Of a DNA stretch of 64,000 bases, positions 35,601-45,824 are shown piece after piece. The stretch's first letter is position 1. Every line of letters starts with the position of its first letter. The position numbers were made by a program, and so were the translations under genes. Below the pieces are notes generated by a model. That model did no database searches, was not told where the DNA came from, and saw only the letters and a program-made list of their open reading frames with translations. The DNA is from Knoellia koreensis (GTDB taxonomy: Bacteria > Actinomycetota > Actinomycetes > Actinomycetales > Dermatophilaceae), in assembly GCF_013041615.1 (NCBI RefSeq), contig NZ_JABEPQ010000003.1:62001-126000 (forward strand), read 5' to 3'.

Positions 35601-37243
35601 TGGCAGCAAACCTGGCCCCCACGCTCGTCCCGGCCGCCACCGACGTCGGCAGCCCGGCGCTCAACATCACCATCTTCGGCATCTTCGTCGTGATCACGCT
35701 GGCGATCGTCATCCGCGCTTCCCGCAACAACCGCAGCGCTGCTGACTTCTACGCCGGCGGCCGCGCCTTCACCGGCCGGCAGAACGGCATCGCCATCGCC
35801 GGTGACTACCTGTCGGCGGCAAGCTTCCTCGGCATCGCCGGCGCCATCGCCCTCAACGGCTACGACGGCTTCCTCTACTCCATCGGCTTCCTCGTGGCCT
35901 GGCTCGTCGCGCTCCTGCTCGTCGCGGAGCTGCTGCGCAACTCGGGCAAGTTCACGATGGCCGACGTCCTGTCGTTCCGGCTCAAGCAGCGCCCGGTGCG
36001 GATGGCGGCGGCGATCTCGACGCTCGCGGTCTGCTTCTTCTACCTGCTGGCCCAGATGGCCGGTGCCGGCGGCCTCGTCGCTCTCCTGCTCGGCATCGAG
36101 AGCAAGAGCGGGCAGTCGCTGGTCATCGCCGTCGTCGGCGTGCTGATGATCGCCTACGTGCTCATCGGCGGCATGAAGGGCACCACCTGGGTGCAGATCA
36201 TCAAGGCGGTGCTGCTCATCATTGGCGCCGCGGTGATGTTCCTGTGGGTGCTCGGCAAGGCGGGCGTGAACCTCAGTGCCCTGCTGGGCGATGCGGTGAC
36301 GGCCTCGGGTGGCAAGCCCGTGCTCGACCCCGGTCTCCAGTACGGCAAGACCGGCACGACGAAGCTGGACTTCATCTCGCTGTCGCTGGCCCTGGTGCTC
36401 GGCACCGCCGGCCTGCCGCACGTGCTGATGCGGTTCTACACGGTGCCCTCGTCCAAGGAGGCCCGCAGGTCCGTCGTGTGGGCCATCTGGCTGATCGGCA
36501 TCTTCTACCTGTTCACCCTCGTCCTCGGCTACGGCGCGGCCTGGCTCGTCGGGCCGAAGGCCATCGCCGCGGCACCCGGAAAGGCCAACTCGGCGGCGCC
36601 ACTGTTGGCGTTCGAGCTGGGTGGCACCCTGCTGCTCGGCATCATCTCCGCCGTCGCCTTCGCGACGATCCTCGCCGTCGTGGCGGGCCTGACCATCACG
36701 GCCAGCGCCAGCCTGTCGCACGACATCTACAACTCGGTGGTCAAGGAGGGTAAGGCGTCCCAGGCCGACGAGGTGCGGGTCGCGCGGATCACCGCGGTCG
36801 TGATCGGGCTGGTCGCCATCGTCGGCGGCATCATCGCCAACGGCCAGAACATCGCGTTCCTCGTCGCCCTCGCGTTCGCCATCGCGGCCAGCGCGAACCT
36901 GCCGACGATCCTCTACTCGTTGTTCTGGAAGCGGTTCAACACCCGCGGCGCCCTGTGGTCGATCTACGGCGGCCTCGCCACCGCCCTGGTGCTGATCATC
37001 TTCAGCCCCGTGGTGTCCGGCAAGCCCGTCGACCCGGCCACCGGGAAGTCGCTGTCGATGCTGCAGGGCGTCGACTTCCACTGGTTCCCGCTCGACAACC
37101 CCGGGATCATCTCGATCCCGATCGGGTTCCTGCTCGGCTGGATCGGGACCGTGACGAGCAAGGAGTACAACGCGGCGAAGTTCGCCGAGATGGAGGTCCG
37201 GTCGCTGACCGGTCACGGGGCGGAGAAGGCGGTCGCGCACTAG
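35600..37243 (+). CDS. actP: Cation/acetate symporter ActP
   Basis: A 547-residue SSS symporter for acetate. Characteristic segments are SAADFYAGGRAFTGRQNG, GDYLSAASFLGIAGAIA, GLPHVLMRFYTVPSSKEARRS and SASLSHDIYNSVVK, with about 13 helices. Position after a DUF485 gene and upstream of acs fits uptake followed by activation of acetate. It ends at 37243 and is followed by a strong terminator. Confidence 0.94.
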   Translation: MAANLAPTLVPAATDVGSPALNITIFGIFVVITLAIVIRASRNNRSAADFYAGGRAFTGRQNGIAIAGDYLSAASFLGIAGAIALNGYDGFLYSIGFLVAWLVALLLVAELLRNSGKFTMADVLSFRLKQRPVRMAAAISTLAVCFFYLLAQMAGAGGLVALLLGIESKSGQSLVIAVVGVLMIAYVLIGGMKGTTWVQIIKAVLLIIGAAVMFLWVLGKAGVNLSALLGDAVTASGGKPVLDPGLQYGKTGTTKLDFISLSLALVLGTAGLPHVLMRFYTVPSSKEARRSVVWAIWLIGIFYLFTLVLGYGAAWLVGPKAIAAAPGKANSAAPLLAFELGGTLLLGIISAVAFATILAVVAGLTITASASLSHDIYNSVVKEGKASQADEVRVARITAVVIGLVAIVGGIIANGQNIAFLVALAFAIAASANLPTILYSLFWKRFNTRGALWSIYGGLATALVLIIFSPVVSGKPVDPATGKSLSMLQGVDFHWFPLDNPGIISIPIGFLLGWIGTVTSKEYNAAKFAEMEVRSLTGHGAEKAVAH

Positions 37244-37275
37244 CAGGGGATGCACGAACGCCTCACCGAACCACG

Positions 37276-37306
37276 GTGCCGCGTCCCCGCAGAGGGGACG
37301 CGGCAC
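37276..37306 (+). terminator. Terminator of the DUF485-actP operon
   Basis: GTGCCGCGTCCCC (37276-37288) pairs exactly with GGGGACGCGGCAC (37294-37306) around GCAGA, 32 bp after actP. Confidence 0.88.
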
Positions 37307-37428
37307 TGTGTCGTCTCCGGGCCGTTCAGGCCCCCAGGTCTGCCGCCTTCGGCGACTCGTCGGTATGCCGTCGTGTCAACCCAGGTGCCCAGCCTCGCGT
37401 CAACGTGGTGTCCGGGAAGGAGGACACC

Positions 37429-37995
37429 ATGAACACCAACGCAATTCGTCCCAAAGCGGCCATCCGCTCGCTCGTCGTCGCACTGGCGGCCGGGGTGCTC
37501 CCCGTCGCTGCCGCCACCACCTCTGCCGACGCCGCGTCGTCCTGCGGCATCCGGTGGGGCTCCACCCCCAAGAGCGCCGCACCCATGGTCGCCGGCCCGG
37601 TCACGGGTGTCCGCGCCGGACGCCACGCGTGCTACGACCGGCTGGTCATCGACCTGCGTGGCCGGGCGCCCGGCTACTCGGTCCGCTACGTCGACGCGGT
37701 CCGCACCGAAGGCGCCGGCACGGTCGTCCCGTTGCGCGGTGGCGCCCGATTGCAGCTCGTGGTGAAGGCGCCGGTGACCACGGCAACCGGCCAGGCGGCA
37801 TACCGGCCGGCGAACCCCCGTGAGGTGGTGCCGGTGACCGGGTGGACGACGTTCCGTCAGGTCGCGAATGCCGGGTCGTTCGAGGGCCAGACGACGTTCG
37901 GCGTCGGCGTGCGGGCACGACTTCCGTTCCGCGCGTTCACGATCCAGGACGCCACGGGCACCCGGCTCGTGGTCGACGTCGCCCACCGGTGGTGA
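37429..37995 (+). CDS. Secreted AMIN-like domain protein
   Basis: A 188-residue exported protein. The signal peptide is clear (RSLVVALAAGVLPVAAATTSADA, cleavage near 35). The mature part has two Cys (SCGIRWG and ACYDR) and the strand pattern CYDRLVIDLRGRAPGYSVRY, ending ATGTRLVVDVAHRW, which matches actinobacterial AMIN-like proteins. The AMIN fold binds cell-wall components in other bacteria; here the role is unknown. AAGGAGG precedes the ATG. It converges with the next gene across 15 bp. Confidence 0.78.
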   Translation: MNTNAIRPKAAIRSLVVALAAGVLPVAAATTSADAASSCGIRWGSTPKSAAPMVAGPVTGVRAGRHACYDRLVIDLRGRAPGYSVRYVDAVRTEGAGTVVPLRGGARLQLVVKAPVTTATGQAAYRPANPREVVPVTGWTTFRQVANAGSFEGQTTFGVGVRARLPFRAFTIQDATGTRLVVDVAHRW

Positions 37996-38010
37996 TGAGC
38001 GGGGTGGTGG

Positions 38011-38844
38011 TCAGCGGCGGCTGCGCGCCACCCGCACGACAACGATGACGATGGCGACGACCACCGTCAGCCACAGCCAGGAGGCGACGTCACCCAGCAA
38101 GTCTGTGGTGACGTCGCCGGCGTGGGCCTGCAGGTGGTCCCACGCCCGGGTGAAGAAGGCACGGAGCTGTTCGCGAAAGGACGGGCCACCCGACCGGGCC
38201 GGAACCGCGTTCCAGCCCTGGTCGACCGCGGCCGCGAGAAGACCAGCCACCAGGTAGGTGGCGACGACGCGCAGCAGGCCGATCACCGTGGGCGCCACCC
38301 GCTGCCAGCTGGCCACGGTGAACGGGAGCGCGAGGGCCACGGCGGCGAGGGCACCGTGCGGCCAGGTCGCGGGTGTGAGGCCGGCGACGACGGCGAGGGT
38401 GCCGGCCGTGGCCGTGGTGGCGCGCGCACCCCGCTCACCGAGCCATGTGCCGATGATGGCGCCGACCACGAGGGCGGTGATGACGATCGCCCGGCCGCGG
38501 CTGTCGGTCACCGCAGGCGAGCTCGTGAGCCAGGCGAGCACGGGGAAGCCGGCGACGATCGCGAACCGGGGCCACGGCGAGCGCACGAGCAGCCCGGTGA
38601 CGGCCGCGGCGGCGAGCGACCCGAGCAGCAGGACGTCCGCCGTGGGCACGCTGATGGGCAGGCGCAGCCAGTCGTCGCGCCCCCAGAACCCGGCCGGCCA
38701 CCACAGCACGGCCGCGAGGAAGATCGCCAGTGGGGGCCACCCTCGACGGAGCAGGGATAGCACGGTCGGGGTCGACTCGGGTGCCGCCTCGGCGGCGCTG
38801 CTGGACGCGGCCGAGGCGCCTGACTTGGTGGTGCTGGGGCTCAC
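38011..38844 (-). CDS. Polytopic membrane protein of unknown function
   Basis: A 277-residue protein. The Ser/Ala-rich N-terminus (about 30 residues) is followed by about eight hydrophobic segments; between the last two is a polar loop of about 45 residues (VDQGWNAVPARSGGPSFREQ). The basic end is RVARSRR. I do not recognise the family. It starts with GTG at 38844, with GGGTAG close upstream, and is divergent from acs. Confidence 0.7.
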   Translation of the reverse strand: MSPSTTKSGASAASSSAAEAAPESTPTVLSLLRRGWPPLAIFLAAVLWWPAGFWGRDDWLRLPISVPTADVLLLGSLAAAAVTGLLVRSPWPRFAIVAGFPVLAWLTSSPAVTDSRGRAIVITALVVGAIIGTWLGERGARATTATAGTLAVVAGLTPATWPHGALAAVALALPFTVASWQRVAPTVIGLLRVVATYLVAGLLAAAVDQGWNAVPARSGGPSFREQLRAFFTRAWDHLQAHAGDVTTDLLGDVASWLWLTVVVAIVIVVVRVARSRR

Positions 38845-39047
38845 CTACCCGAGAGTAGCCTTCGGCGCCGCCCCTGTCGCCGGTCCGCGTCGGCCGATCC
38901 CGGCAACCGCCCGTCTCTGCGGGCCGTCCGCCGGTCGACGCACCCGCCCGCTCACCTTGAAGGCCGACCCCGAAGGGGGTTGGCTGTTAACCACCAGCGC
39001 GTCTCGCTGCCGAGCGCGCCTTGCCGATGCCGCCAGGAGGTCCATCC

Positions 39048-40982
<1,935 letters not shown>

Positions 40983-40992
40983 GCCGGCTCTG

Positions 40993-41601
40993 TTGTTGGA
41001 CCCAAATCCGTTGCGGCCGTATGTCGCCGGTGACCGGGACGCGCTCTACGACGTGTGCCTGCGCACCGGCGACAGCGGCGGCGACGCGACATCGTTGTAT
41101 GCCGACGGGAGACTTCCCGGCGAGGTCTGGGTCGGCCCGTACGTCGAGTTCGAGCCGTCGCTGGCAGCGGTGCTCGACGACGGCTCGGGCGTCGGCGGCT
41201 ACGTGCTGGGCGCGTTGGACACGCGCGTCTTCGAGGCGCGGTGCGAGCGTGAGTGGTGGCCGGCGTTGCGGCGGCGGTATGCCGCGGGGTCGGCTCCTGA
41301 GGGCGCGCGCGACGCGCGCGTCATCGCCCTGATCCACGACCCCCCGGTGGCGCCGGACCACGTGGTCGCCGAGCACCCGTCGCACCTGCACATCGACCTG
41401 CTGCCGAAGTGGCAGGGCGGCGGCTGGGGGCGGCGCCTGCTCGAGGGGCTCTTCGCACGGCTGGCCGCAGCCGGGTCGCCAGGCGTGCACCTGGGGGTCG
41501 GCCGGGCGAACACGAACGCCATCGGGTTCTACGAGCGGATGGGGTTCACGGTGCTCGACGACAGCTCAGCCGACGCCCTGTTCCTCGGCCGCCGGCTCTG
41601 A
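40993..41601 (+). CDS. GNAT family N-acetyltransferase
   Basis: A 202-residue acetyltransferase. The acetyl-CoA motif is LLPKWQGGGWGRRLLEGLF (about 137-155), followed by VGRANTNAIGFYERMGF, typical of GNAT. It begins with TTG at 40993 or 40996, 10 bp after acs, so it is likely coupled to it. Its target is unknown; it could be a small molecule or protein, and modification of Acs itself is only a possibility from position. Confidence 0.85.
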   Translation: MLDPNPLRPYVAGDRDALYDVCLRTGDSGGDATSLYADGRLPGEVWVGPYVEFEPSLAAVLDDGSGVGGYVLGALDTRVFEARCEREWWPALRRRYAAGSAPEGARDARVIALIHDPPVAPDHVVAEHPSHLHIDLLPKWQGGGWGRRLLEGLFARLAAAGSPGVHLGVGRANTNAIGFYERMGFTVLDDSSADALFLGRRL

Positions 41602-41611
41602 GGTCTCGGCA

Positions 41612-41700
41612 CCAGACGCGGGCGGACGACCACGGTCGGCGTGGTCCAGCCACCGCTGAGCACGAACAGGGCCTCAGGTCAGCGATCGTGGTCGTCCGTC
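41612..41700. repeat. 89-bp repeat, left copy
   Basis: It matches 42325-42413 at 83 of 89 positions in the same orientation. Its ends can pair (GGACGACCACG with CGTGGTCGTCC), so each copy could fold as a long stem-loop. It starts 11 bp after the GNAT stop. Confidence 0.85.
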
Positions 41701-41728
41701 CACCGAGGCCGCGCAGGCCTGTTCGCCC

Positions 41729-42271
41729 TCAGTCAAAGGGAATGCCGTGCTCGACGGCCACGGCGCGAACACTGGCTGCCGACGATGCCGAAGCTCGCCT
41801 CGATATCAGCATCGGTCCAAGGCCTCCCACGATGGCCATTGGCGGCTCTATGTTCAGTGCGGGCGTGGGAAAGGCTTCGAACCACGCCCCGTTCCGCGAC
41901 CATTCCGGCAGGAGCGTCGACCGTGTCACTGTAAGGCGCTGGATTGCCGACCAACGTATCCATCGCCGTGGGCGCCCGTGCTGACACAGCACCAGGTGGG
42001 TCGGTGTGCTCACGATCGAGCGGGCAGCCATTCCCCTGTCCCAGAACGCGACACGGAGCAACGAAAGTACGAGCAACACCCCACCGGACACCAACCCGGG
42101 CAACGGCTTGTCTGAGTTCACTCCGGCCCACCAGAGCACCAGGCCGATCACGCCTGACGGCAGCGCCGCGCGCCACAAGAGATGTCGTTGTGCCCGGACG
42201 ACCAGCACTGCGTCGTCGAGCGAGGGTGGAGCGACCGCGTGCTGCCCCCATCGGTTGCCATCGTCGGTCAC
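41729..42271 (-). CDS. Two-helix membrane protein, possibly with PH-like domain
   Basis: A 180-residue protein of unknown function. A soluble N-terminus is followed by two hydrophobic segments (PSGVIGLVLWWAGV and LVSGGVLLVLSLLRVAF) and then a beta-rich region (STPTHLVLCQHGRPRRWIRW) that resembles small membrane PH-domain proteins. The gene is visibly lower in GC than its neighbours and lacks the GTATGC word. It lies exactly between two 89-bp direct repeats. The start (GTG 42271) is uncertain; an upstream codon at 42376 would enter the repeat. Confidence 0.6.
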   Translation of the reverse strand: MTDDGNRWGQHAVAPPSLDDAVLVVRAQRHLLWRAALPSGVIGLVLWWAGVNSDKPLPGLVSGGVLLVLSLLRVAFWDRGMAARSIVSTPTHLVLCQHGRPRRWIRWSAIQRLTVTRSTLLPEWSRNGAWFEAFPTPALNIEPPMAIVGGLGPMLISRRASASSAASVRAVAVEHGIPFD

Positions 42272-42324
42272 GCCCCAAGACTTCCACGGCGTGAACCCTG
42301 GTTGTGCAGGTGCGTCGCGGGGAG

Positions 42325-42413
42325 CCAGACGTGGGCGGACGACCAAGGTCGGCGTGGTCCAGCCACCGCTGAGCACGAACCGGGTCTCAGGTCAGTGACC
42401 GTGGTCGTCCGTC
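42325..42413. repeat. 89-bp repeat, right copy
   Basis: Right-hand partner of 41612-41700, 713 bp away. Its last 27 bases are inside the 3' end of the glycerophosphodiesterase gene and encode its last residues (GRPRSLT). Confidence 0.85.
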
Positions 42414-43205
42414 GACCTCATGGTCCGGTGGTAGTGGCCGGGTGCCGGTGGTCATCGGGAGCCATTGGTCGCGGGACACGAGTACCTCGCGCAGCACGTC
42501 CGGCCGGTCGGTGATGATGCCGTCGACACCGGCATCGAGCAGGCGGGTGATCTCAACCGGGTCGTCGACGGTCCACACGATGACGCGCACGCCGATGCGG
42601 TGCGCGCCTGCCACCAGCCGCTCGACGAACACCGGGAACCGCCCCAGTCGCAACGGCACGTGCGCGAACTCGGCGGTCGCGAACCGGCGGGCACACGGCA
42701 TACCGGCCCGCGCAGAGGTGATGAGCGCGGTCAGGGACCGCCACCCCAGGGCCGTGCGCACGCCCGGCGCGTGACCCCGCAGCTCGGCGAGCCAGCCGTC
42801 CCAAGCCCCCGCGACACAGACCCGGTCGCGAAAGCCAGGGTCCTGCAACAGGTCAGCCAACGGGGCTATGGCGTCGCGGTCCTTGAGGTCGACCGTGAAG
42901 TTGGCCCCGGGGAACGCCTCGAGGGCCTCACGCAACGTCGCAACCGGCTCGCCGCCGACCCGCGTGCGACGCAGCGAGGCGAGGGTATGCCGCCGCACGG
43001 GCCCTCGCAGGCCGGTCACCCGGTCGAGCGTGGCGTCGTGGAAGCAGACCAACTGTCCGTCAGCGGTGAGGCGGACGTCGGTCTCGAGGTAGCGGTAGCC
43101 CAGGGCCACCGACCGGCCGAACGCCGCGAGGGTGTTCTCGGGCGCGAGCGCCGCCCCGCCGCGGTGGGCGAGGGCCAGCGGCTCGGTCTGCGCTCCGTAG
43201 GCCAT
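42387..43205 (-). CDS. Glycerophosphodiester phosphodiesterase
   Basis: A 272-residue GDPD-family protein. The active-site His and Glu are in LALAHRGGAALAPENT (about 10-25) and LETDVRLTADG, with the second His in LVCFHDATLDR; the TIM barrel ends with VWTVDDPVEITRLLDAGVDGIITDRP. It hydrolyses deacylated phospholipids to glycerol 3-phosphate and an alcohol. No signal peptide is seen, so it acts in the cytoplasm. The C-terminal tail derives from the right 89-bp repeat. Start at ATG 43205. Confidence 0.92.
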   Translation of the reverse strand: MAYGAQTEPLALAHRGGAALAPENTLAAFGRSVALGYRYLETDVRLTADGQLVCFHDATLDRVTGLRGPVRRHTLASLRRTRVGGEPVATLREALEAFPGANFTVDLKDRDAIAPLADLLQDPGFRDRVCVAGAWDGWLAELRGHAPGVRTALGWRSLTALITSARAGMPCARRFATAEFAHVPLRLGRFPVFVERLVAGAHRIGVRVIVWTVDDPVEITRLLDAGVDGIITDRPDVLREVLVSRDQWLPMTTGTRPLPPDHEVDGRPRSLT

Positions 43206-43220
43206 GGCACCAGCGTGCCC

Positions 43221-43239
43221 GTCCGGCAACTCGCCGGAC
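43221..43239 (-). terminator. Short hairpin after iclR
   Basis: GTCCGGC and GCCGGAC pair exactly around AACTC, 50 bp downstream of the iclR stop and just before the GDPD start. Confidence 0.5.
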
Positions 43240-43288
43240 GACGAAAGCCGCTGGCATCACGGACAGTTCACGTGAGGTGCCCCGATTG

Positions 43289-44068
43289 TTAGTCCCCAGC
43301 TCGCAGCTGCGCGGCAATCGCCGCCGCAGCCTTGTGCAGCGGTCCGACCGCGCGCTCGATGAAGTCGTCGGTCATGCGCGGCAGCGGACCGCTCACCGAC
43401 AGGGCGAGCTGTTGCGGCACGTCCGGCACCGCGACCGCGACGCAGCGGACCCCTACCTCCTGCTCGCCCTCGTCGAGCGCGTAGCCACGCTTGCGGGTGG
43501 TCGCCAGCTCCTTGGCCAGCGCGTCGGGCGTGGTGATGGTGTGCTCGGTGCGGGCCGGCATACCGGTGCGCTCGACGATCGCCCGCACCTCGGCCGGGTC
43601 CATCTCGGCGAGGACGGCCTTGCCCACGCCGGTCGAGTGCGGCAGGACGCGACGCCCGACCTCGGTGAACATGCGCATCGAGTTCTGCGAGGCCATGACC
43701 TGGCCGACATAGACGACCTGGTCGCCGTCGAGCATGGCGAGGTTGACCGACTCACCGAGCTCGCGGGCCAGCGCCTCCATCTGCGGGCGGGCCCAGCGCC
43801 CGACCATCCGCGAGGTGGTCTCGCCGAGGCGAATCAGCCTGGGCCCCAACGAGTACTGACGCGACGCCTCCTGCCGGACGTAGCCAAGGTCGACCAACGT
43901 CCGGATCAGCCGGTGGATCGTCGGCAGCGGCAGCTGGGCGTCGGACGCGAGCTGCGACAGGCTGATGACACCGCCCGCGTCGGCCATCGTCTCGAGCAGC
44001 ATGAACGCCCGCTCGAGCGACTGGACGCCACCGGTGCGCCCGGCGGCTGCGTTGGCCTCGGCGCTCAT
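43289..44068 (-). CDS. IclR-family regulator of purine/glyoxylate genes (AllR-like)
   Basis: A 259-residue IclR regulator. The winged helix is in SLERAFMLLETMADAGG, SQLASDAQLPLPTIHRLIRTL; the effector domain includes STGVGKAVLAEM and RGYALDEGEQEVGVRCVAV. It is divergent from aceB, and a TTCC-N7-GGAA palindrome lies between them; the same palindrome recurs before hyi. AllR-type IclR proteins respond to allantoin-pathway intermediates such as glyoxylate or allantoate, which fits this neighbourhood. The ligand itself is an inference. Confidence 0.9.
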   Translation of the reverse strand: MSAEANAAAGRTGGVQSLERAFMLLETMADAGGVISLSQLASDAQLPLPTIHRLIRTLVDLGYVRQEASRQYSLGPRLIRLGETTSRMVGRWARPQMEALARELGESVNLAMLDGDQVVYVGQVMASQNSMRMFTEVGRRVLPHSTGVGKAVLAEMDPAEVRAIVERTGMPARTEHTITTPDALAKELATTRKRGYALDEGEQEVGVRCVAVAVPDVPQQLALSVSGPLPRMTDDFIERAVGPLHKAAAAIAAQLRAGD

Positions 44069-44104
44069 ATATCTCCCCGTCCGGGATTACGAATGAGAAG
44101 ACAA

Positions 44105-44119
44105 TTCCGTATCATGGAA
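44105..44119. promoter_or_regulatory. Putative IclR operator between iclR and aceB
   Basis: TTCCGTATCATGGAA is an inverted repeat (TTCC/GGAA) identical in 14 of 15 positions to the site before hyi. It lies 37 bp before the iclR ATG and 71 bp before the aceB ATG, so one protein could control both. Confidence 0.65.
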
Positions 44120-44189
44120 CTATCGTAGCCACGCGGAGCGCACTTCCGCGACCGCCCCGCCGACATCCGACCACCGATCCGAGGACGAC

Positions 44190-45806
44190 ATGCCTGACCC
44201 GACCGTGACCGTGGACGCCCCGCACGACGTGGAGCGCAGCGAGGAGATCCTCACGCCGGAGGCGCTGGCGTTCCTAGGCGAGCTCCAGCAGCGGTTCGGG
44301 TCGACCCGCGACGAGCTGCTCGAGGCGCGCCGCACCCGTCGCGCCGAGGTCTCCCGCACGGGCCGGCTCGACTTCCTCGCCGAAACGGCAAAGGTGCGCG
44401 GCAGTGAGTGGCAGGTCGCGCCGGCGCCCGCCGACTTCCAGGACCGGCGGGTCGAGATCACTGGACCGACCACCCGCAAGATGGCGATCAACGCCCTCAA
44501 CTCCGGCGCCAAGGTCTGGCTCGCCGACCTCGAGGACGCCAACACTCCCCACTGGGACAACGTGATCGGCGGTCAGGTCAACCTCTACGACGCCGTCCGC
44601 CGCACCATCGAGCTCACCACCCCCGAGGGCAAGCACTACGCCCTCAAGGACCCGAACGGCATACCCGTCATCGTCCCCCGCCCCCGCGGCTGGCACTTCG
44701 ACGAGGCCCACCTCACCCTCGACGGCACGCCGCTCGTCGGCGCGCTCGTCGACTTCGGGCTCTACTTCTTCCACAACGCCGCCGAGCTGCTTGAGCGCGG
44801 CAGCGGCCCCTACTTCTACCTGCCCAAGATGGAGAGCCACCTCGAGGCGCGGCTCTGGAACGACGTCTTCACGTATGCCGAGGAGCGGCTCGGCATCGCG
44901 CCGGGCACGGTGCGCGCGACGGTGCTGATCGAGACGATCCCGGCGGCGTTCGAGATGGAGGAGATCCTCTACGAGCTGCGCGACCACGCGGCCGGGCTGA
45001 ACGCCGGGCGCTGGGACTACCTGTTCTCGATCATCAAGTACTTCAGGGACTCCGGGCCGCAGTTCACGCTGCCCGACCGCAACGCGGTGACGATGAACGC
45101 GCCCATGATGAAGGCCTACTCCGACCTGCTCGTGTCCACCTGCCACCGCCGGGGAGCATTCGCGATCGGCGGCATGGCGGCGTTCATCCCGAGCAAGGAC
45201 GAGGCGGCCAACGAGGCGGCGTTCGCCAAGGTGCGCGCCGACAAGGAGCGTGAGGCCAAGGCCGGTTTCGACGGGTCGTGGGTCGCGCACCCGGGCATGG
45301 TCGAGCTGTGCAAGGAGGTCTTCACCTCGGTGCTCGGGGACCGCCCCAACCAGCTCGACGTGTTGCGTGAGGATGTCGACGTCGAAGCCGAGGACCTGCT
45401 CGACGCGGGCGCGACGCCCGGCGAGCGCACGCTCGACGGACTGCGCGGCAACGTCGACGTGGGCATCCGCTACCTGCAGGCGTGGCTCGCGGGCAACGGC
45501 GCCGCGGCGATCCACAACCTGATGGAGGACGCCGCGACCGCCGAGATCTCACGCAGCCAGATCTGGCAGTGGCTCAACTCGAGCGCCACCCTGTCGTCGG
45601 GTGAGACCGTCACCCGCGAGCTCGTCGACCAGGTCGTGGACGAGGCGTATGCCGCGTTGCTGGCCGAGGCGGGCGACAACCAGACCGCGCGCGAGTCGTT
45701 GGAGACGGCGCGAAAGCTGTTCGTGGAGTGCGCGATCGACCCCGACTTCCCCGACTTCCTGACTCTGCCGGCCTACGAAGAGGTGCTGCGCGCCGAACGC
45801 GCCTGA
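44190..45806 (+). CDS. aceB: Malate synthase A
   Basis: A 538-residue enzyme joining glyoxylate and acetyl-CoA to malate. Family segments include EITGPTTRKMAINALNSGA, VWLADLEDANTP, the catalytic region TVRATVLIETIPAAFEMEEI, and RRGAFAIGGMAAFIPS, with the C-terminal NGAAAIHNLMEDAATAEISR. No isocitrate lyase is near; position beside the AllR-like gene suggests that its glyoxylate comes from purine breakdown. Length is normal. It converges with guaD across 18 bp. Confidence 0.96.
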   Translation: MPDPTVTVDAPHDVERSEEILTPEALAFLGELQQRFGSTRDELLEARRTRRAEVSRTGRLDFLAETAKVRGSEWQVAPAPADFQDRRVEITGPTTRKMAINALNSGAKVWLADLEDANTPHWDNVIGGQVNLYDAVRRTIELTTPEGKHYALKDPNGIPVIVPRPRGWHFDEAHLTLDGTPLVGALVDFGLYFFHNAAELLERGSGPYFYLPKMESHLEARLWNDVFTYAEERLGIAPGTVRATVLIETIPAAFEMEEILYELRDHAAGLNAGRWDYLFSIIKYFRDSGPQFTLPDRNAVTMNAPMMKAYSDLLVSTCHRRGAFAIGGMAAFIPSKDEAANEAAFAKVRADKEREAKAGFDGSWVAHPGMVELCKEVFTSVLGDRPNQLDVLREDVDVEAEDLLDAGATPGERTLDGLRGNVDVGIRYLQAWLAGNGAAAIHNLMEDAATAEISRSQIWQWLNSSATLSSGETVTRELVDQVVDEAYAALLAEAGDNQTARESLETARKLFVECAIDPDFPDFLTLPAYEEVLRAERA

Positions 45807-45824
45807 TCGCCTCGGCGTAGTCGG

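Noticed and set aside
41602-42420. Insertion sequence or prophage remnant around the low-GC gene
   Set aside because: No transposase, integrase or terminal inverted repeats with target duplication are visible; only the direct repeats and one gene.
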